Shown in pieces: positions 7,384 to 8,531 of a stretch of DNA of 8,531 nucleotides. The DNA lies in the NCBI GenBank assembly GCA_964569015.1, contig CAZMSN010000067.1, positions 1 through 8,531 of the forward strand, given 5' to 3'. Source of the stretch: CAYQEC01 sp964569015. GTDB lineage: Bacteria; Actinomycetota; Acidimicrobiia; Spongiisociales; UBA5794. The first letter of the stretch is position 1; each line of letters begins with the position of its first letter. The position numbers and the translations under genes were made by a program. The notes below the pieces were generated by a model. The model saw nothing but the letters and a program-made list of their open reading frames with translations. It made no database searches and was not told the origin of the DNA.

Positions 7384-8216
7384 GGGCGGCGGCCGATCTC
7401 GAAGAGGTCGCGGCGCTGCAGCATGACGGCGGCCGAGACCGCCAGCACCACCGCCGCCAGCAGTTGCGTGGTCCACCCGAACGCCACCAGCGCCCGCGGA
7501 CCGATTTCCACGCCGAGCACCCCCATCACCCACGCCAGCCCGAGTGAGGCACCGGCAACGATGGGCGGCAGGAACGTGCCTGCCACCAGTGCGGCGCCGG
7601 CCAGCGCCAGGGCCGGGAGGATCCATGCCAGCGCCAGCAAGCCGGCGTGAGGGAGCAGCAGCGCCATCACCAGGGCCGGCACCATCGACGTCGCCACCAC
7701 CGCCACCGTGCGGATCAGCAGCAACCGGAAGCTGTGAAGCGGGGAAGCGGCGGCGATCTCGTACGCCGGATCGAGCACGCGACTGAAGGCGGCGGCGACC
7801 CCGGCGACGGGTACGAGGGGGGCCACGAGCAGGAACGGCAACAGAGCCTCGCGGGCGTCGACGAATGGTTCACCGGCGGAGCTCCACGCCATCGCCAGGC
7901 CGAACCCGAGTACCAAGACCACGGCCGCCAGCCAGGGCACCGTCAAGGAGGGAGTCGCGCCCAGCAGCCGTGCCAAGTGATCCGGCACCCCGAGAGCGAC
8001 CATCACCCGCTCGATGACCCGCCGGCGGGGGGCGTCGATCTCGTCGACGGTCGAGTCCCAGATCGCCTCTAGGCGCCCGGTGTCGACCCGTCCTGTGGCG
8101 GTCGCCCGGCATTCGGCGCACTCCGCCACGTGGGCCTCGACCGACCACGCCTGCGACGTCGACAGCGTTCCCTCGGCGTAGGCGGCGAGCGCTTCGTCTC
8201 CGGGATGCCACGTCAT
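7380..8216 (-). CDS. zf-HC2 anti-sigma factor with polytopic membrane domain
   Basis: The protein has 278 aa. The N-terminal ~40 residues form an anti-sigma zinc-binding motif: H29-x3-C33-x2-C36 (HVAECAEC) after a DEALAAYAEGTLS helix typical of zf-HC2 proteins. In the family this domain binds and silences the partner sigma factor in the cytoplasm. A linker (about 45-90) leads to some six hydrophobic segments near 92-112, 122-144, 165-188, 191-212, 215-235 and 246-266. Most ECF anti-sigma factors have one transmembrane helix, so the membrane part is unusually large. Residues 149-170 contain DPAYEIAAASP followed by arginines, resembling a motif in the next gene's product. The ATG at 8216 is chosen because it overlaps the sigma stop (ATGA) and follows AAGGGG with 8 nt spacing. 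The frame is open further upstream, but only because it shadows the sigma gene. Confidence 0.9.
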   Translation of the reverse strand: MTWHPGDEALAAYAEGTLSTSQAWSVEAHVAECAECRATATGRVDTGRLEAIWDSTVDEIDAPRRRVIERVMVALGVPDHLARLLGATPSLTVPWLAAVVLVLGFGLAMAWSSAGEPFVDAREALLPFLLVAPLVPVAGVAAAFSRVLDPAYEIAAASPLHSFRLLLIRTVAVVATSMVPALVMALLLPHAGLLALAWILPALALAGAALVAGTFLPPIVAGASLGLAWVMGVLGVEIGPRALVAFGWTTQLLAAVVLAVSAAVMLQRRDLFEIGRRP

Positions 8217-8531
8217 GTCGCCAGCCCCTTGCGAAGCTGCTTGCGGGCGCGCATCATGCGGGTCTTGACGGTTCCCGCCGGCACTCCCAGCAACGAGGCG
8301 GTCTCGCGCACCGTCAACCCGTCGAGCACCATGGCCTGCACCACCGCCCTCAGCTCCGGTGAGAGGCGATCGAGGGCGGCGCCGAGATCGCCGTGCTCCA
8401 CCCCGATCAGCACTTCGTCCTCGGCCGAGGCCACCGCGCCCGGGTGCACCCACTCCGCCACCGACTCCCAACGGGAGCGGCGGCGCACCCGGTCCAGCAG
8501 CCTGCGTAGTGCGATGCCCCACAGCCACGCC
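8213..8531 (-). CDS. ECF-type RNA polymerase sigma factor, C-terminal part (5' end outside window)
   Basis: The frame is open to the right edge, so the start is missing; 105 codons plus TGA are visible. The visible part begins AWLWGIALRRLLDRVRRRSR, which looks like the end of sigma region 2 (the WLxxIAxxxxxDxxRR pattern of ECF factors). After a short linker comes a region 4 helix-turn-helix: a DRLSPELRAVVQAMVLDGLT segment, then VRETASLLGVPAGTVKTRMM and RARKQLRKGL. This region binds the -35 element in the family. The GTG at 8488 is internal and not the start, because the conserved sequence continues upstream of it. The TGA overlaps the ATG of the next gene (ATGA), which encodes a zinc-finger anti-sigma factor, the usual partner. 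The factor probably directs transcription of its own operon, but the promoter is not in view. The ECF subgroup cannot be assigned from this fragment. Confidence 0.93.
   Translation of the reverse strand, partial: AWLWGIALRRLLDRVRRRSRWESVAEWVHPGAVASAEDEVLIGVEHGDLGAALDRLSPELRAVVQAMVLDGLTVRETASLLGVPAGTVKTRMMRARKQLRKGLAT

Noticed and set aside
6772..7650. Plus-strand open frame (292 codons) opposite the six-helix membrane gene
   Set aside because: It has Arg/Pro/His-rich low-complexity translation without motifs and is antisense to a coupled operon gene.

Overview
The window is a very GC-rich stretch, roughly 70% by eye, and almost completely coding. All supported genes read on the minus strand, so transcription runs from high to low coordinates. 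High GC, GTG starts, stop/start overlaps and the protein families (ECF sigma with a zinc-finger anti-sigma, PadR with an FtsX-type ABC exporter) suggest an actinobacterium. No marker gene fixes the lineage, so this is an inference.

Region 1 (8531 to 3829) is a five-gene unit whose promoter lies beyond the right edge. In transcription order it encodes: the C-terminal part of an ECF sigma factor; a zf-HC2 anti-sigma factor whose membrane part has about six helices; a six-helix membrane protein of 244 aa; a 644-aa ABC-2-like permease ending in a ~375-residue domain predicted to lie outside the cell; and an ABC-2-type ATPase. The first four genes overlap by 1 to 4 nt, so they are probably translationally coupled. 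The layout suggests an exporter that is made together with the sigma/anti-sigma pair controlling it or responding to it.

Region 2 (3828 to 3732) is the only real intergenic gap, 97 nt. It contains a conspicuously AT-rich patch with two copies of the palindrome TATAC-N3-GTATA, centred 20 bp apart, over a plausible minus-strand promoter. This looks like the autoregulatory operator of the PadR gene just downstream.

Region 3 (3731 to 1) is a second unit: a PadR repressor, a MacB/LolD-type ATPase and a large FtsX-type permease. The permease is open from 2440 to the left edge, where it is cut within its predicted last helix (813 complete codons visible). Adjacent genes overlap by 4 nt and 1 nt. 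PadR probably represses its own promoter and so controls this second exporter.

The window therefore holds two adjacent, differently regulated ABC systems: an ABC-2-type system under an ECF sigma/anti-sigma pair and a MacB/FtsX-type system under PadR. No substrate can be read from the sequence. I saw no RNA genes, insertion sequences or CRISPR arrays. The many long open frames on the plus strand are shadows of the minus-strand genes.
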